Shown in pieces: positions 36,513 to 47,238 of a stretch of DNA of 64,000 nt (position 1 is the first letter of the stretch; the number at the start of each line of letters is the position of its first letter). The notes beneath the pieces are model-generated. The model did not search any database and had not been told where the DNA came from. It was given only the letters and a program-made list of their open reading frames with translations. The DNA comes from an uncultured Acidovorax sp. (GTDB taxonomy: Bacteria; Pseudomonadota; Gammaproteobacteria; Burkholderiales; Burkholderiaceae_C), in assembly GCA_913774955.1 (NCBI GenBank), contig CAJYKV010000007.1, positions 459,693 to 523,692 on the forward strand. Direction: 5' to 3'. Position numbers and translations under genes: made by a program.

Positions 36513-37642
36513 GGGGTCGGGGACGGGAGGCCGCGCAGCGCGTCGGCATAGAGCGCCTGCACGGCGTCGCCCATGCGTTCGGCGGTGTAGTGCCGCTCGT
36601 AGCGCCGCCGGGCGGCCGCACCGAGGCGGGCGCGGGTTGCCGGCGACTCTATCAGTTGCTGCAGCGCCTGCGCGAGCGCGCCGGCCTCCGGCGGAACGTG
36701 CAGGGCGCACTCCGCGTCCGGCAGCAGTTCCCGCACGCCCGGCAGATCGCTGGCCACGATGGCCATGCCGGCCCGCATGGCTTCGATGAGCGAGATCGGC
36801 AGGCCCTCGTGGTCCGACAACAGCACGAACACCGCGTGCCGCGCCAGGTGCGCGGGCACGTCGGGCACGTCGCCTTCGAAGCGCACCGTCCGCAGGTCCA
36901 GCCGCTCGGCCAGCGCACGGTGCGCGGCGAGGTCGGGCCCGCTGCCGAGGAAGTGGGCGGGCAGTTCTTCGCCTCGCAGGTCGCGCACGCGGGCGAGGGC
37001 CTGCAGCAGCAGGTCCGGGCGTTTGGGGGGCGCCATCCGCGCCACCATCACCGCAGAAATCGGGCCCGTGTGGCCTGTGCTGCCAGAGAGGGCTGATGCG
37101 GCCCGGGGCAGGTCCTCCACCCCGTTCGCGATCACGCGGACGCGCCGCCGGGGCAGCGGCAGCGCGCGTGCCAGCGCCTGTTCGTGGGCGGAGACGCAGA
37201 CCAGCCGGCGGGTGAGCGGCGCCAGCAGGCATTCGGTGGCCCAGGCGATGGCGCGCCGCAGGGGCGGATGGCCCGGCTTGAAGGCGAAGCCGTGCACGGT
37301 GTAGACCACCGGCACTCCCGCCAGCGCGCCCGCGATGCGTGCCGCGACGCCGGCCATCGCACTGTGCGCATGCAGCAGATCGGGCCGGCGCTCGCGCACG
37401 AGGCGCAGCAGCTCGCGCGTGGCGCGCCAGAGCGGCAGGGGATGCAGGCGGTTGCCCAGCGCCGCGATGCGGTGCACCGGCAGGCCGAGGGCCTGCAGGT
37501 CGATGGCGAGCGGCTCCGGCCGTGTGCCCCCGATGGCGACCTCGACGTGCACACCCCGGCCCTGCAGCTCGGCGCACAGCGTGCGCACGTGGCTCTGCGC
37601 CCCCCCGACCTCGCCCTTGGTGATGACCTGCAGGACGTTCAC
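36509..37642 (-). CDS. Glycosyltransferase family 4
   Basis: 377 residues from the GTG at 37642 (VNVLQVITKGEVGGAQSHV); a GTG at 37657 would add five residues. N-terminal KGEVGGAQSHVRTLCAEL is the usual GT4 start. The C-terminal domain has VMVARMAPPKRPDLLLQAL and LLSDHEGLPISLIEAMRAGMAIVASDLPGVREL with the conserved glutamates. It is the first gene of the cluster in the direction of transcription. Confidence 0.87.
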   Translation of the reverse strand: MNVLQVITKGEVGGAQSHVRTLCAELQGRGVHVEVAIGGTRPEPLAIDLQALGLPVHRIAALGNRLHPLPLWRATRELLRLVRERRPDLLHAHSAMAGVAARIAGALAGVPVVYTVHGFAFKPGHPPLRRAIAWATECLLAPLTRRLVCVSAHEQALARALPLPRRRVRVIANGVEDLPRAASALSGSTGHTGPISAVMVARMAPPKRPDLLLQALARVRDLRGEELPAHFLGSGPDLAAHRALAERLDLRTVRFEGDVPDVPAHLARHAVFVLLSDHEGLPISLIEAMRAGMAIVASDLPGVRELLPDAECALHVPPEAGALAQALQQLIESPATRARLGAAARRRYERHYTAERMGDAVQALYADALRGLPSPTP

Positions 37643-37685
37643 GCCAGATCCGCGCACGGCAGCGGCAGGACGCCGCAGCGGGGGC

Positions 37686-38357
37686 TCACGGCGCGATGCC
37701 CGTGCGGTCCAGCACGTCGCCCACGAGCTCCAGCCGCAGCAGCGGGCTGTCGAGCTGCATCAGCTGCTGTTTGAGATCGATCGGTACCGGCAGCAGTTCG
37801 CACCAGCGGTTGGCCACCCAGCCGCAATCGTCCAGCTGTTCCGCACCGGGATCGGGCAGGCTTGCGTCGTCGGGACTGCGGTCGCGCAGCCGGGCCAGCA
37901 CCTGCTCCAGGGCGGTGGCGGTCTTGCGCAGGTCGTCCGGCACCGCCACGGGAACGTCCGGCGGCAGCTGTTCGACGTCGGCGATCCACAGCCCGTGCGG
38001 CAGCAGCTGGCGCCGGATGATGCGGAAGCGCTCCGCGCCCCGGGCCCGCAGCGCGATCAGCCCGGGGTGGGAGTCGTCCAGGTCGGAGATGGCGGCGATC
38101 GTGCCGACGTCGTGGAATTTCTCGGGCGCGGCGCCCGCCTGGCGCACCTCGTGGCCATCGGTGAGCGCCACCACGCCGAACGGCGCGCCGGCCTGGCGGC
38201 ATTTGCGCACCATGTCGAGGTAGCGCACCTCGAAGACCCGCAGCGCCAGCAGGCCGCCGGGGAACAGCACGGTGCCGAGCGGGAACAGCGGCAGCGAAGT
38301 GAGCGTGAGCGGCGCCGCCGCCGGCGGCGGCTCGGAGGGGGGAGGGGCGAAGGTCAT
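37686..38357 (-). CDS. LON substrate-binding domain protein
   Basis: 223 residues. Single LON N-terminal domain: LTSLPLFPLGTVLFPGGLLALRVFEVRYLDMVRKC, then GAPFGVVAL and RGAERFRII. No ATPase or protease domain is present. Such stand-alone proteins are common in betaproteobacteria and their role is not settled. It ends 43 bases before the glycosyltransferase start on the same strand. Confidence 0.88.
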   Translation of the reverse strand: MTFAPPPSEPPPAAAPLTLTSLPLFPLGTVLFPGGLLALRVFEVRYLDMVRKCRQAGAPFGVVALTDGHEVRQAGAAPEKFHDVGTIAAISDLDDSHPGLIALRARGAERFRIIRRQLLPHGLWIADVEQLPPDVPVAVPDDLRKTATALEQVLARLRDRSPDDASLPDPGAEQLDDCGWVANRWCELLPVPIDLKQQLMQLDSPLLRLELVGDVLDRTGIAP

Positions 38358-38433
38358 GGGCGTGGCCGGTAGGGCCCGCTATCATCCCACGGCGAAAAGG
38401 CCCGCGGCGGGCCTTCACCCTTTTCAGGATTCC

Positions 38434-38982
38434 ATGTTCTTCCAGATCGCCTCTTTCCTGCTCGACGTGGTGGGCGGCCTGCTCACCGGTGCCTGCCTGC
38501 TGCGCCTGTACATGCAGGCCCAGCGCGTGCCCTTCGGCAACCCGATCGGCCGGCTGGTGTTCGCCCTCAGCGACTGGCTCGTGATGCCCCTGCGCCGCGT
38601 CATCCCTCCGACGGGGCGGTGGGACTGGTCGAGCTTCGTGGCGGCCCTGCTGATCCAGCTCGCGCAGTACCTGCTGCTCTGGCTGCTGCTGGGCGCGGGG
38701 GCGGGCCTGGCCTGGGTGCCGTGGCTGGCGCTGTTCGGCCTCGCGCGGGTGGCGGTCTCCGGCATGATGGGGCTGCTGATCGTCGCGGCGGTGCTGTCGT
38801 GGGTGCAGACGCGCTCGCCGATCGCCGACGTGGTCTCCCGCCTCTGCGACCCGGTGCTGCGCCCGCTGCGCCGGGTGATTCCGCTCCTGGGGGGCGTGGA
38901 CCTGTCGCCCCTGGTCGCCATCGTGCTGCTGCAGGTGGTGATGATCGTGCTGGGCCATCTGCAGGGCGCGGTGCTGATGTAG
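38434..38982 (+). CDS. yggT: YggT family membrane protein
   Basis: 182 residues. Two YGGT repeats, each with a membrane helix leading to an amphipathic PLRRVIP motif (VMPLRRVIPPTGRWDWSSFVAALL and VLRPLRRVIPLLGGVDLSPLVAIVLL). About four hydrophobic segments. Linked in other bacteria to osmotic stress or cell-division processes; function unproven. It is divergent from the LON-domain gene and converges on accD, with a terminator between. Confidence 0.9.
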   Translation: MFFQIASFLLDVVGGLLTGACLLRLYMQAQRVPFGNPIGRLVFALSDWLVMPLRRVIPPTGRWDWSSFVAALLIQLAQYLLLWLLLGAGAGLAWVPWLALFGLARVAVSGMMGLLIVAAVLSWVQTRSPIADVVSRLCDPVLRPLRRVIPLLGGVDLSPLVAIVLLQVVMIVLGHLQGAVLM

Positions 38983-38992
38983 CCTTTCCCAC

Positions 38993-39030
38993 GAAAAAGC
39001 CGCCGGCCCCCGGGACGGGGAGCGGCGGCT
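38993..39030 (-). terminator. Terminator of the trp-accD transcript
   Basis: On the minus strand AGCCGCCG pairs with CGGCGGCT around a GC-rich loop, followed by TTTTTCG. It lies 64 bases past the accD stop. A short perfect palindrome GCAACTGCAGTTGC sits beside it at 39043-39056. Confidence 0.75.
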
Positions 39031-39093
39031 GGGGCCATAGCTGCAACTGCAGTTGCCGCTACGGTGATGGAAGACCGGCGGCGCTGCTGCGGC

Positions 39094-39966
39094 TCAGGCC
39101 ACCGAATCGGCCGGCAGGCGCTGCAGCATGGCCAGGCTGCGGGCCACGGTGTCGCGCAGTTCGCGGCGGTCGCAGATGAAGTCCACGGCACCCTTGGTCT
39201 GCAGGAACTCGGCGCGCTGGAAGCCTTCCGGCAGCGTCACGCGCACGGTGGATTCGATCACGCGCGGGCCGGCGAAGCCGATCAGTGCCTTGGGCTCGGC
39301 GATCACGATGTCGCCCACGAAGGCGAAACCGGCCGAAACGCCGCCCATGGTCGGGTCGGTGAGCACGCTGATGTAGGGCAGGCCCTTCTTGGCGAGCCGC
39401 GTGAGCGCGGCATTGGTCTTGGCCATCTGCATGAGCGAGAGCAGGCCCTCCTGCATGCGCGCGCCGCCCGTGGCGGTGAAGCAGATGAACGGCACCTTCT
39501 GCTCGATGGCGGTCTCGACGCCGCGCACGAAGCGCTCGCCCACCACACTGCCCATCGAGCCGCCCATGAAGTCGAACTCGAAGCAGGCGACCACCACGTT
39601 GATGCTCTTGACCGAGCCGCCCATGACGATGAGCGCATCGGTCTCGCCCGTGTTCTCCAGCGCCTCCTTCAGGCGCTCGGTGTACTTGCGGCTGTCCTTG
39701 AACTTGAGCGCGTCCACCGGCAGGACTTCCTGGCCCAGCTCATAGCGGCCTTCCGGATCGAGGAAGGCATCCAGCCGCGGGCGGGCGTTGATGCGGTGGT
39801 GGTGGCTGCAGTGCGGGCAGACGTTCTGGTTGTGCTCCAGATCGGTCTTGTAGAGCACCGTCTCGCAGCTCGGGCACTTGATCCACAGCCCCTCGGGCAC
39901 CTGGCGGCGCTCCGTCGGGTCGGACTGCTGGATCTTGGACGGCAGGAGTTTTTCGAGCCAGGACAT
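39094..39966 (-). CDS. accD: Acetyl-CoA carboxylase carboxyltransferase beta subunit
   Basis: 290 residues. The N-terminal zinc ribbon has four Cys (KCPSCETVL and NVCPHCSHH). The crotonase-like core has [41 protein letters not shown] and [12 protein letters not shown]. With AccA it moves CO2 from biotin to acetyl-CoA, giving malonyl-CoA for the fab genes. It lies downstream of trpA, a common betaproteobacterial order. Confidence 0.96.
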   Translation of the reverse strand: MSWLEKLLPSKIQQSDPTERRQVPEGLWIKCPSCETVLYKTDLEHNQNVCPHCSHHHRINARPRLDAFLDPEGRYELGQEVLPVDALKFKDSRKYTERLKEALENTGETDALIVMGGSVKSINVVVACFEFDFMGGSMGSVVGERFVRGVETAIEQKVPFICFTATGGARMQEGLLSLMQMAKTNAALTRLAKKGLPYISVLTDPTMGGVSAGFAFVGDIVIAEPKALIGFAGPRVIESTVRVTLPEGFQRAEFLQTKGAVDFICDRRELRDTVARSLAMLQRLPADSVA

Positions 39967-40021
39967 GGATGTATTCCTCGAATGAATGGCAAAGGTGGCG
40001 GCACCGCAATCTCAAAAACCG

Positions 40022-40138
40022 GCGCGGCCCACGCCAGTGGACGCCACGGAACCGGCTCCGCCGGGCCGTAGGCGTCGTCCCCCTTCCCGCGCGAAGCGCG
40101 AGAGAAGGGGGAAGCGGCAAAGCCGCTCAGGGGGATGG
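40022..40138 (-). repeat. Dispersed palindromic repeat, copy 2
   Basis: In reverse complement: CCATCCCCCTGAGCGGCTTT, GCCGCTTCCCCCTTCTC, GCGCTTCGCGCGGGAAGGGG, GACGACGCC, GGCCCGGCGGAGCCGG, TTCCGTGGCGTCC. The same block order as copy 1 at 22474. It has two good stem-loops (GCGGCTTTGCCGC and GCGCTTCGCGC) and lies in the trpA-accD gap. Confidence 0.75.
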
Positions 40139-40147
40139 TCTCTGATT

Positions 40148-41041
40148 CTACGTGTCGAGCGCCTTGCGCACCCCCCGCAGGAAATCGATGGCCAGGGGCA
40201 CCACCTTCTCGTGCGGCTGGTCGTCCAGCAACTGGATGATGCGGCTGCCGATCACCACGGCGTCGGCCACGCGGCCAATGGCCTGCGCGGTGGCCGCGTC
40301 GCGGATGCCGAAGCCCACGCCCACGGGAATGTGCACATGGCGGCGGATCACCGGCAGCATGGCCTCCACGGCCGCGGTGTCGAGCATGCCGGAGCCGGTC
40401 ACGCCCTTGAGCGACACGTAGTAGACGTACCCGCTCGCCACGCGCGCCACCTGCTGCATGCGCTCCTCCGTGCTGGTGGGGGCCAGCAGGAAGATCAGGT
40501 CCATGCCGCGCGCGCGCAGCCGGGCCGCGAAGTCCTCGCACTCCTCGGGCGGGTAGTCCACGATCAGCACGCCGTCCACGCCGGCCTCGGCCGCGTCGCG
40601 CACGAAGGCGTCGTCGCCGTGGACCTGGTCGTAGCGCTCCACCGGGTTGGCATAGCCCATCAGCACCACGGGCGTCTTCGCGTTGCGCTGGCGGAACTCG
40701 CGCACGTGGCCCAGCACCTGGGCCATGCCCACGCCGAGCGACAGGGCCTTCTCGCCGGCCTTCTGGATCACCGGGCCGTCGGCCATCGGATCGGAGAACG
40801 GCACGCCGAGCTCGATCACGTCGGCACCGGCCTCCACCATGCCGTGCATCAGCGCGGGCGTGATGTCGGCGAACGGGAAGCCGGCCGTCACATACGGGAT
40901 CAGGGCCTTGCGGCCGCGCGACTGCAGGTCGGCGAAGACCGTGGCGATGCGCCCCTGCGGAGCCGGCGTGGCCATGGCTGGCGCGCCCTCGGCGGCGGCG
41001 GTAGAGGAGGGGGAAGAGGTCGTCATGGAAACGGCGCTCAT
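40148..41041 (-). CDS. trpA: Tryptophan synthase alpha chain
   Basis: 297 residues from the ATG at 41041, which overlaps the trpB stop (ATGA). A second ATG at 41026 would give 292. The catalytic motif [21 protein letters not shown] holds the Glu and Asp acids; [15 protein letters not shown] binds the phosphate. It splits indole-glycerol phosphate to indole, channelled to TrpB. The N-terminal 25 residues are low-complexity and not conserved. Confidence 0.95.
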   Translation of the reverse strand: MSAVSMTTSSPSSTAAAEGAPAMATPAPQGRIATVFADLQSRGRKALIPYVTAGFPFADITPALMHGMVEAGADVIELGVPFSDPMADGPVIQKAGEKALSLGVGMAQVLGHVREFRQRNAKTPVVLMGYANPVERYDQVHGDDAFVRDAAEAGVDGVLIVDYPPEECEDFAARLRARGMDLIFLLAPTSTEERMQQVARVASGYVYYVSLKGVTGSGMLDTAAVEAMLPVIRRHVHIPVGVGFGIRDAATAQAIGRVADAVVIGSRIIQLLDDQPHEKVVPLAIDFLRGVRKALDT

Positions 41042-42306
41042 GCGGCGGGCCCTCCCTTCACCGCGTGGCCCCGCATCGACGGGCGGTCGTAGAAGTCCAC
41101 GCCGGAGAGGTCCGCCACGGTGCCGATGTCCTTGTCGCCGCGGCCCGAGAGGTTCACGAGGATGGACTGGTCGGTGCGCAGGGTCTTGGCGAGCTGCATC
41201 GCGTAGGCCACGGCATGGCTCGATTCGAGCGCCGGGATGATGCCTTCGGTGCGGCAGAGGTAGTGGAAGGCGTCGAGCGCCTCCTTGTCGGTGATGCCCA
41301 CGTATTCGGCGCGGCCGATTTCCTGCAGCCAGGCGTGCTCGGGGCCGACGCCGGGATAGTCGAGGCCCGCGCTGATGCTGTGCGTCTCGGTGATCTGGCC
41401 GTTCTGGTCCTGCAGGATGAAGGTGCGGTTGCCGTGCAGCACGCCGGCGCTGCCGCGCTGCAGCGATGCCGAATGCTTGCCGCTGTCCAGGCCCTCGCCG
41501 GCCGCCTCCACGCCGATGAGGCGCGTGTTCTGGTGCGGGATGTAGGGGTGGAAGATGCCCATCGCGTTGCTGCCGCCGCCCACGCAGGCGATCACCGCAT
41601 CGGGGTGCTCGGCGGCGATGCGCTGCTCGGCCAGCATGCCGGGCATCTGCGCGAGGCATTCGGTGCCGATCACGCTCTGGAAGTCGCGCACCATCATCGG
41701 ATAGGGGTGCGGGCCGGCCACGGTGCCGATGATGTAGAAGGTGTCGTCCACGTTCGCGACCCAGTCGCGCATGGCCTCGTTGAGCGCGTCCTTGAGCGTG
41801 CGGCTGCCGGATTCCACCGGCACCACGGTGGCGCCCAGGAGCTTCATGCGGTAGACGTTCGGGCTCTGGCGCTTCACGTCTTCGGCGCCCATGTACACCA
41901 CGCACTCCAGGCCGTAGCGCGCGCAGATGGTGGCCGTCGCCACGCCGTGCTGGCCCGCGCCGGTCTCGGCGATCACGCGCGGCTTGCCCATGCGGCGGGC
42001 GAGCATGGCCTGGCCGATCACGTTGTTGATCTTGTGCGCGCCCGTGTGGTTGAGGTCTTCCCGCTTGAGGAAGATCTGCGCGCCGCCCATCTCGCGGCTC
42101 ATGCGCGCGGCGTGGTAGACCGGCGAGGGCCGGCCCACGAAGTGCGCGAGTTCGCTGTGGAATTCCTTCAGGAACTCCGGGTCGTTCTGGTAGCGGGCAT
42201 AGGCCTCGCGCAGTTCGGTGAGGGCGTGCGTGAGCGTCTCGCTCGCGAAACTGCCGCCGTAGCGGCCGAAGTGGCCCGACGCGTCGGGCTGTTGGTAGGA
42301 AAGCAT
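41038..42306 (-). CDS. trpB: Tryptophan synthase beta chain
   Basis: 422 residues. PLP-binding Lys92 in [11 protein letters not shown]; the phosphate loop [11 protein letters not shown]; and [13 protein letters not shown]. It joins indole with serine to make tryptophan. The ATG at 42306 shares a base with the trpF stop (TGATG) and gives the normal start [14 protein letters not shown]. Co-translated with trpA. Confidence 0.97.
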   Translation of the reverse strand: MLSYQQPDASGHFGRYGGSFASETLTHALTELREAYARYQNDPEFLKEFHSELAHFVGRPSPVYHAARMSREMGGAQIFLKREDLNHTGAHKINNVIGQAMLARRMGKPRVIAETGAGQHGVATATICARYGLECVVYMGAEDVKRQSPNVYRMKLLGATVVPVESGSRTLKDALNEAMRDWVANVDDTFYIIGTVAGPHPYPMMVRDFQSVIGTECLAQMPGMLAEQRIAAEHPDAVIACVGGGSNAMGIFHPYIPHQNTRLIGVEAAGEGLDSGKHSASLQRGSAGVLHGNRTFILQDQNGQITETHSISAGLDYPGVGPEHAWLQEIGRAEYVGITDKEALDAFHYLCRTEGIIPALESSHAVAYAMQLAKTLRTDQSILVNLSGRGDKDIGTVADLSGVDFYDRPSMRGHAVKGGPAA

Positions 42307-43073
42307 CAATCGTTCTTCGCAAAATGCCCATCGGCCGCGCGCACGGCGGCGATGAAGCGTTGGATCTTGCCGGCGTCCTTGATACCCCGCAGCGGACGGC
42401 CGTCGGGGCCTTCGGCTTCCACGCCGGAACTGACGTCAACCGCGAGCGAGAGGCCGCGCGGCCGCACCTGCAAGATGCCATCGGTCACGTTTGCAGGCGT
42501 GAGTCCACCAGACAAAACGAGGTGAGAGCCGACGCTTGGTGGAAGGAGTGACCAATTGAATGCCTTGCCGCCGCCGCCATAGCCGTCGACGTGGGCGTCG
42601 AGCAGGATGGCCTGGGCGTGAGAGTGTTGCTCGGCGAATTGTACGAGGTCGAACGCCGGGGCGTGCGCGTCCAGGGGAATGCGGGCCGCCCGCATGAAGG
42701 GCCGCCGGCCCGCATCGGCCGCGGCGCGGCAGGCCTCGGGGGTTTCGTCGCCGTGGAACTGCAGCAGCGCGGCGGGCACCTGCGCGCAGGCGGCCTGCAC
42801 CTCGGCGGCATCGGCATTCACGAACAGCAGCACGGGCGTGACGAAGGGCGGCAGGCGCCGGGCCAGCTCGGCCGCCCGCGCGGGCGTGACGGCCCGCGGG
42901 CTTTTCGCGTAGAGCACGAAGCCGACGGCGTCGGCGCCGGCCTGCACGGCCGCGTCCACGTCCTGCTCGCGGGTCAGTCCGCAGATCTTGATGCGCGTGC
43001 GCTGCACGGTGCTGCCGGCGGTCGGGCTGGCGGAGGCGGTGGCGGTGGCGGTGGGAACGGGAGGTGGGGTCAT
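42306..43073 (-). CDS. trpF: Phosphoribosylanthranilate isomerase
   Basis: 255 residues. [27 protein letters not shown] holds the catalytic Cys; the second catalytic Asp lies in [28 protein letters not shown] is the phosphate loop. A non-conserved Thr/Ala-rich N-terminus of about 25 residues is present. Codons at about 42480-42560 are markedly less GC-rich than their neighbours. No tryptophan attenuator was found in the 172-base gap to truA. Confidence 0.95.
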   Translation of the reverse strand: MTPPPVPTATATASASPTAGSTVQRTRIKICGLTREQDVDAAVQAGADAVGFVLYAKSPRAVTPARAAELARRLPPFVTPVLLFVNADAAEVQAACAQVPAALLQFHGDETPEACRAAADAGRRPFMRAARIPLDAHAPAFDLVQFAEQHSHAQAILLDAHVDGYGGGGKAFNWSLLPPSVGSHLVLSGGLTPANVTDGILQVRPRGLSLAVDVSSGVEAEGPDGRPLRGIKDAGKIQRFIAAVRAADGHFAKND

Positions 43074-43245
43074 CGCGGCAGTGGTGGATGTCTGGAGCGT
43101 GGACGACGGCAGGGCCGTGCCGGGGAGCGGCGGAATCCGCAGGCCCGTGGAGCCGCCCGCCCCATGGGGCGGAGCGCGCAGGCGGCCGCCGGGGCACGGC
43201 CAGGGCGTGCGTGGCAGGCCGTGCGGTCAGCCGCCGCGCGGGCCG

Positions 43246-44082
43246 TCAGGGCAGCCAATCATACGCAGCCGTGCGCGTGGGCAGTCCCCAGGCGGCATCG
43301 TAGACCGGGCCGAGAAAATACAGGCCGTCCGGCGAGAACGTGGGCGCGGCCGCATCGCGCGAACGCGCGGCCAGCACCGACTCCATCCAGCCGGGCGGAT
43401 GCTGCCCCCGACCGACGGCCACGAGGCACCCCATGATGTTGCGCACCATGTGGTGCAGGAACGCGTTGCCCTCGAACTCGAAGCGCCAGTAGCAGGTGGG
43501 AACGTCGTCGCGGCCGGCCGGACCCTCCGCGCGCGGCGCCTGCGGCAGGCCCCGGTGCGTGATGTCGATGCGGTGCAGGGTCTTGACCGGCGATTTGGCC
43601 TGGCAGGCGGATGCCCGGAACGAGGTGAAATCGTGCTCCCCGAGCAGGTGGGCCGCCGCGCCGCGCATGGCCTCGCCGTCCAGCGCATCGAAGACCCATC
43701 CCACCCGGCCCGCTTCCACGCTGGGGCGCACCGGCGACTGCAGCAGCACGTAGGCATAGCGCCGTGCCGTGGCGCAGGCCCGGGAATGGAAAGCCTCGGG
43801 CACGGCGCACGCCCATTGCACCGCGATGTCCGGCGGCAGGAAGGCGTTGGTGCCGCGCACCCAGGAAAACGGCGTCCGCTCCAGCGGCGTGTCGAAATGC
43901 ACCACCTGCATGAGGCCGTGCACGCCCGCGTCGGTACGGCCGGCGCAGACCGTGGACACCTCGTGCGTGGCGAAGCGCGCCAGGGCGGCTTCGAGCCGGT
44001 CCTGCACGGTGAGGCCGCCGGGCTGGCTCTGCCAGCCGCGGTAGGCCGAGCCGTTGTAGCTGACGCCCAGCGCCACCCTCAT
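43246..44082 (-). CDS. truA: tRNA pseudouridine synthase A
   Basis: 278 residues. Catalytic Asp51 in [34 protein letters not shown], and [22 protein letters not shown] near the C-terminus. TruA makes pseudouridine 38-40 in tRNA anticodon stems. It lies between trpF and fimV in the usual order. The start at 44082 gives [18 protein letters not shown]. Confidence 0.96.
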   Translation of the reverse strand: MRVALGVSYNGSAYRGWQSQPGGLTVQDRLEAALARFATHEVSTVCAGRTDAGVHGLMQVVHFDTPLERTPFSWVRGTNAFLPPDIAVQWACAVPEAFHSRACATARRYAYVLLQSPVRPSVEAGRVGWVFDALDGEAMRGAAAHLLGEHDFTSFRASACQAKSPVKTLHRIDITHRGLPQAPRAEGPAGRDDVPTCYWRFEFEGNAFLHHMVRNIMGCLVAVGRGQHPPGWMESVLAARSRDAAAPTFSPDGLYFLGPVYDAAWGLPTRTAAYDWLP

Positions 44083-44131
44083 GGCCGGCGCTCCCCACGG
44101 CCCCGCCGGCCGCGCGCGAATCCGCCGGCCA

Positions 44132-46975
44132 TCAGCCCAGATCGGCCAGCAGGCGCTGTGCCCGGGCCTTCAGCGGCCCGGAGGATTCCGCGATCACTTC
44201 CTCGACCAGCGTGCGGGCGCCTTCGGCGTCTCCGATCGCATTGAACTCTTCCGCCAGCGCAAGCTTGGTGGCGAGCGGATCGTCCGGCAGCTCCAGGGAG
44301 TCCGGAGCGTCTTCCGCCATGCCCGCATCGGCGCCGAAAGAGGAGGCCGGCGGCTCCGTGGCGGCCGCCATGCCCGTGCCCGTGGCGGGACGTGCCGTGT
44401 CGGCGTCCAGGTCCAGCGAGAGATCGCCCAGGTCGAACTCGAGGGGCACCGGCGCCGATGCCGGGGCCGGCCCGGGTTCGAGGTCGGCGCGCATGGAGTC
44501 CTCGAGCGAGAGCGAATCGGGGAAGTCGAGCGCGGGGGCCTGCGGTGCCTGCTCCGGCGCTATCGGTGCCATCGGGGTCGGTGCGGTGGGTTCGGGATCG
44601 AAGGCCAGGGGTTCGTCGGCCGGTGCGGGTTCCTCGGCGGGTGCGAGCGGCGGAGCGATGGAGGCGGCGAACGCGCCCGGGGCGGCCGGCGCCTCGGTCA
44701 GGGCGTCGTCCGGCAGGTCGAGGTCCAGGTCCAGGTCGAGGTCCGGCGGCTGCACGGCGGTCGGTGCGGCCGCATACGCCGCGGCGGCACCCGCGGCCGC
44801 GCCCGCCGCGGCGGCTCCCGCGATGCCCGCGGTGCGGCCGTCGGTGAGCGTGCTCGCGAAGCCTTCGCCGGGATAGGCCGGTTCATCGCCGAGCACCGGG
44901 GGACGGCCGCCGGGCTGGTAGAGCGGGTTCTCAGGATCGATGCCGCGGCCGAGATCCGCTACGCGGTTCCAGTCCGGGCCCAGGCCGTCGGTGAGCCGGA
45001 ACACGTCCTGCGCGACCGCGTTCAGCGCCTTGCGGTCCTGGCGCTTGGCGTAGATCTCCGCCAACTTCGCATGCACTGCGATGCGGTCGGGGCTGTGCCG
45101 CAGGGCTTCCTTGAGGATTTCCTCGGCCTGCAGGTCGCGGCCATAGGCCAGGTAGACGTCCGCTTCGGCCACCGGGTCCACGTCGCCGCCGGCATCGAGC
45201 TGGCTGGGCGAATACACCATCGACGACGAGCCGGTGGTCATCTGGCTGTTGGCGGTGTCCACGCGCTGCCCGCCGCTCGCGCCGAAGAACGAGTCGGGCT
45301 GCAGCTTGCTTTCCAGGAAAGAGCTGTCCACCGCGCTGCGGTTGCGGCGATTCTGCACCGAGCGGTAGACGCCGTAGCCCAGCAGCAATGCCAGCAGCCC
45401 GCCGCCCGCGATCGGCAGCAGCGGGTTCTCGAGCAGGGTGTCGAGGAAGCTGGGCTCCTCGGGCGGTGCTTCCGGCACCGGCGCAGGGCGCGCGGCGGGG
45501 GCCGATGCCGGCGCGGCGGGGACTGCGGGCGTGCCGGAGTCCGATGCCCCGGGTGCCGATGCGGACGCCGGTGCCGCGGGCGCCGACGCCGTGGCGGAAG
45601 GCGCGGATGCCGGCGCGGCCGGGGCGGGCGCACTGGCCACGGGTGCGGGTGCAGCCGGGGCCGACGCCACGGGCGCAGCTGCCGGGGCGCTGGCGGCAGC
45701 GGCAGCCGTCGATGCGCCCGGCAGGCTGCCAGCGGGCACGGCCACGCGGCCCGGAGCGGACGCCGCGGGCGCCGGCGCGGGCGCACCGGCCGGCGCCGAA
45801 GCGGCACCCAGCTGGTTCAGCTCCGAAATGTTCTTGGACAGCTCGGCCATGCGGGCGGAGGCCTGGTCGGCCTGCTTCTCGCGCGCCAGCCGTTCCTCGG
45901 CGGCGCGCTGCCCCTGGACCGCGCCCTTGGAGAGGGTGAGCTTGTCGGGTGCCGCGGTGGCGGGCTTGCGGTCTTCGACCTGCGCCTGCACCCGGCCGCT
46001 GGCCGAGCGTTCGGCGGCCGCCACCCCGGCGGCAGGCGCGGCGCCCGCCAGGCGGCGCCGGAATTCGTTGAAGTCGCGGCTCTGCGCGGCGATGATCTGC
46101 CGCGCCTGCGCGGGCGGCGTGGCCTGCGCCTGGGCCGCGTCGGGCATCTGCAGCACGGCGCCGGACTTCACGCGGTTCACGTTGCCGCCGATGAAGGCTT
46201 CCGGGTTGGCCCGCATCATCGCGACCAGCATCTGGTCGAGCGACACGCCCGCGGGGCGGTTCGCGCTCGCCAGCCGGCCGGCGGTGTCTCCGGGGCGCAC
46301 GACCACGCTCTCGGGCGCGGACGGTGCGGGCGCAGGCGTGCTGGCCACCGCGGGCGCCGGGGCCCGGGCGGGCCGCGGCGCGGCAGCCGCTGCCTCTGCA
46401 GGGCGCGGTGCCGGTGCCGATGCCGGCGCGGGCGCTGGGCGAGGGGATTCGGAGGCCGCGACCGGCGGGGCGGGAGCCGGGGCCGGGGCAGGCGCCGGAA
46501 CCGAACGGGGCGCCGGGGCCGCCTGCGCCGCGGCCGTCGGGGCCGGAGTGTCGCGGCGCGTAGCCGGCGGGTCCAGCAGCAGCGTGTAGCTGCGCACCAG
46601 CTGGCCGGCATTCCAGCTGGTGTCGAGCACCAGGTCCACGAACGGGTCGTTGACGGGGCGGCTGGTCGTCAGGCGCAGCACCATCCGGCCGTCCGGGCGG
46701 CGCTGCAGCTGTACCTGCAGGTCGTTGATCGCGGGCGACGGCTCCAGGCCCTGGGCCCGGTAGGCCTGGGGGAGGGCGGCGACGGCGCGCAGGGATTCGG
46801 CCTCGGCCGGCGTGATTTCCGGCAGGTCGATCTCGGCACGCAGGGGTTCGCCGAGCGCGGACTGGACGGTGAGGCGCCCGAGGGCGAGTGCGCTGGCATC
46901 GGTGGCGTAGAAGCTGGCCGAGGCGAGGGCCGCGGCGGCCAGAGCAGATAGTTTCCAACGATGCATGTGTGCCAT
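44132..46975 (-). CDS. fimV: FimV-like motility/cell-pole protein
   Basis: 947 residues. Signal peptide ending ATDASA, then the conserved FimV N-terminal domain ([20 protein letters not shown]), a LysM-like peptidoglycan motif at about 222-275 ([13 protein letters not shown]), an Ala/Pro-rich linker, and one membrane span at about 517-538. The acidic cytosolic part ends in the FimV C-terminal TPR-like domain (about 895-947, [22 protein letters not shown]). FimV organises type IV pili and pole proteins in Pseudomonas. The ATG at 46975 was preferred; one three codons later is equally possible. Confidence 0.88.
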   Translation of the reverse strand: MAHMHRWKLSALAAAALASASFYATDASALALGRLTVQSALGEPLRAEIDLPEITPAEAESLRAVAALPQAYRAQGLEPSPAINDLQVQLQRRPDGRMVLRLTTSRPVNDPFVDLVLDTSWNAGQLVRSYTLLLDPPATRRDTPAPTAAAQAAPAPRSVPAPAPAPAPAPPVAASESPRPAPAPASAPAPRPAEAAAAAPRPARAPAPAVASTPAPAPSAPESVVVRPGDTAGRLASANRPAGVSLDQMLVAMMRANPEAFIGGNVNRVKSGAVLQMPDAAQAQATPPAQARQIIAAQSRDFNEFRRRLAGAAPAAGVAAAERSASGRVQAQVEDRKPATAAPDKLTLSKGAVQGQRAAEERLAREKQADQASARMAELSKNISELNQLGAASAPAGAPAPAPAASAPGRVAVPAGSLPGASTAAAAASAPAAAPVASAPAAPAPVASAPAPAAPASAPSATASAPAAPASASAPGASDSGTPAVPAAPASAPAARPAPVPEAPPEEPSFLDTLLENPLLPIAGGGLLALLLGYGVYRSVQNRRNRSAVDSSFLESKLQPDSFFGASGGQRVDTANSQMTTGSSSMVYSPSQLDAGGDVDPVAEADVYLAYGRDLQAEEILKEALRHSPDRIAVHAKLAEIYAKRQDRKALNAVAQDVFRLTDGLGPDWNRVADLGRGIDPENPLYQPGGRPPVLGDEPAYPGEGFASTLTDGRTAGIAGAAAAGAAAGAAAAYAAAPTAVQPPDLDLDLDLDLPDDALTEAPAAPGAFAASIAPPLAPAEEPAPADEPLAFDPEPTAPTPMAPIAPEQAPQAPALDFPDSLSLEDSMRADLEPGPAPASAPVPLEFDLGDLSLDLDADTARPATGTGMAAATEPPASSFGADAGMAEDAPDSLELPDDPLATKLALAEEFNAIGDAEGARTLVEEVIAESSGPLKARAQRLLADLG

Positions 46976-47061
46976 CAGCCGATCAGGTTGAGCCGTCGCG
47001 AAAAGCGCGGAAGCGGGATGGGACCCGGTTCCGCGCCTTCGCGTGAAAATATGTAAAAAGC

Positions 47062-47090
47062 ACCATAGCATCAATGTTTTGCAGTGACAA
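47062..47090 (-). promoter_or_regulatory. fimV promoter
   Basis: Minus strand: TTGTCA (-35), a 17-base spacer, then TGC-TATGGT, an extended -10. Five of six -35 bases match the consensus. The transcript would start near 47055, about 80 bases before fimV. Confidence 0.65.
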
Positions 47091-47238
47091 GCGAGGTGCG
47101 CGCACGCCCGCAGCGGTGCCCTGAAGCACCGTGCTGGCGGTTATTTTCGGCTGTTGTCGTAGGACAACGACTCGTAACAAAGCGTGCCAGGAATTACCGG
47201 CGGCGGTTACGTACGGCCGCCGGCAGACCCGGGGTGGA

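Noticed and set aside
39043-39056. Perfect palindrome GCAACTGCAGTTGC after accD
   Set aside because: Short and next to a terminator; one copy only in the window. Kept only as a note.
43074-43245. Tryptophan leader before trpF
   Set aside because: No frame with repeated Trp codons and no terminator stem in the 172-base gap.
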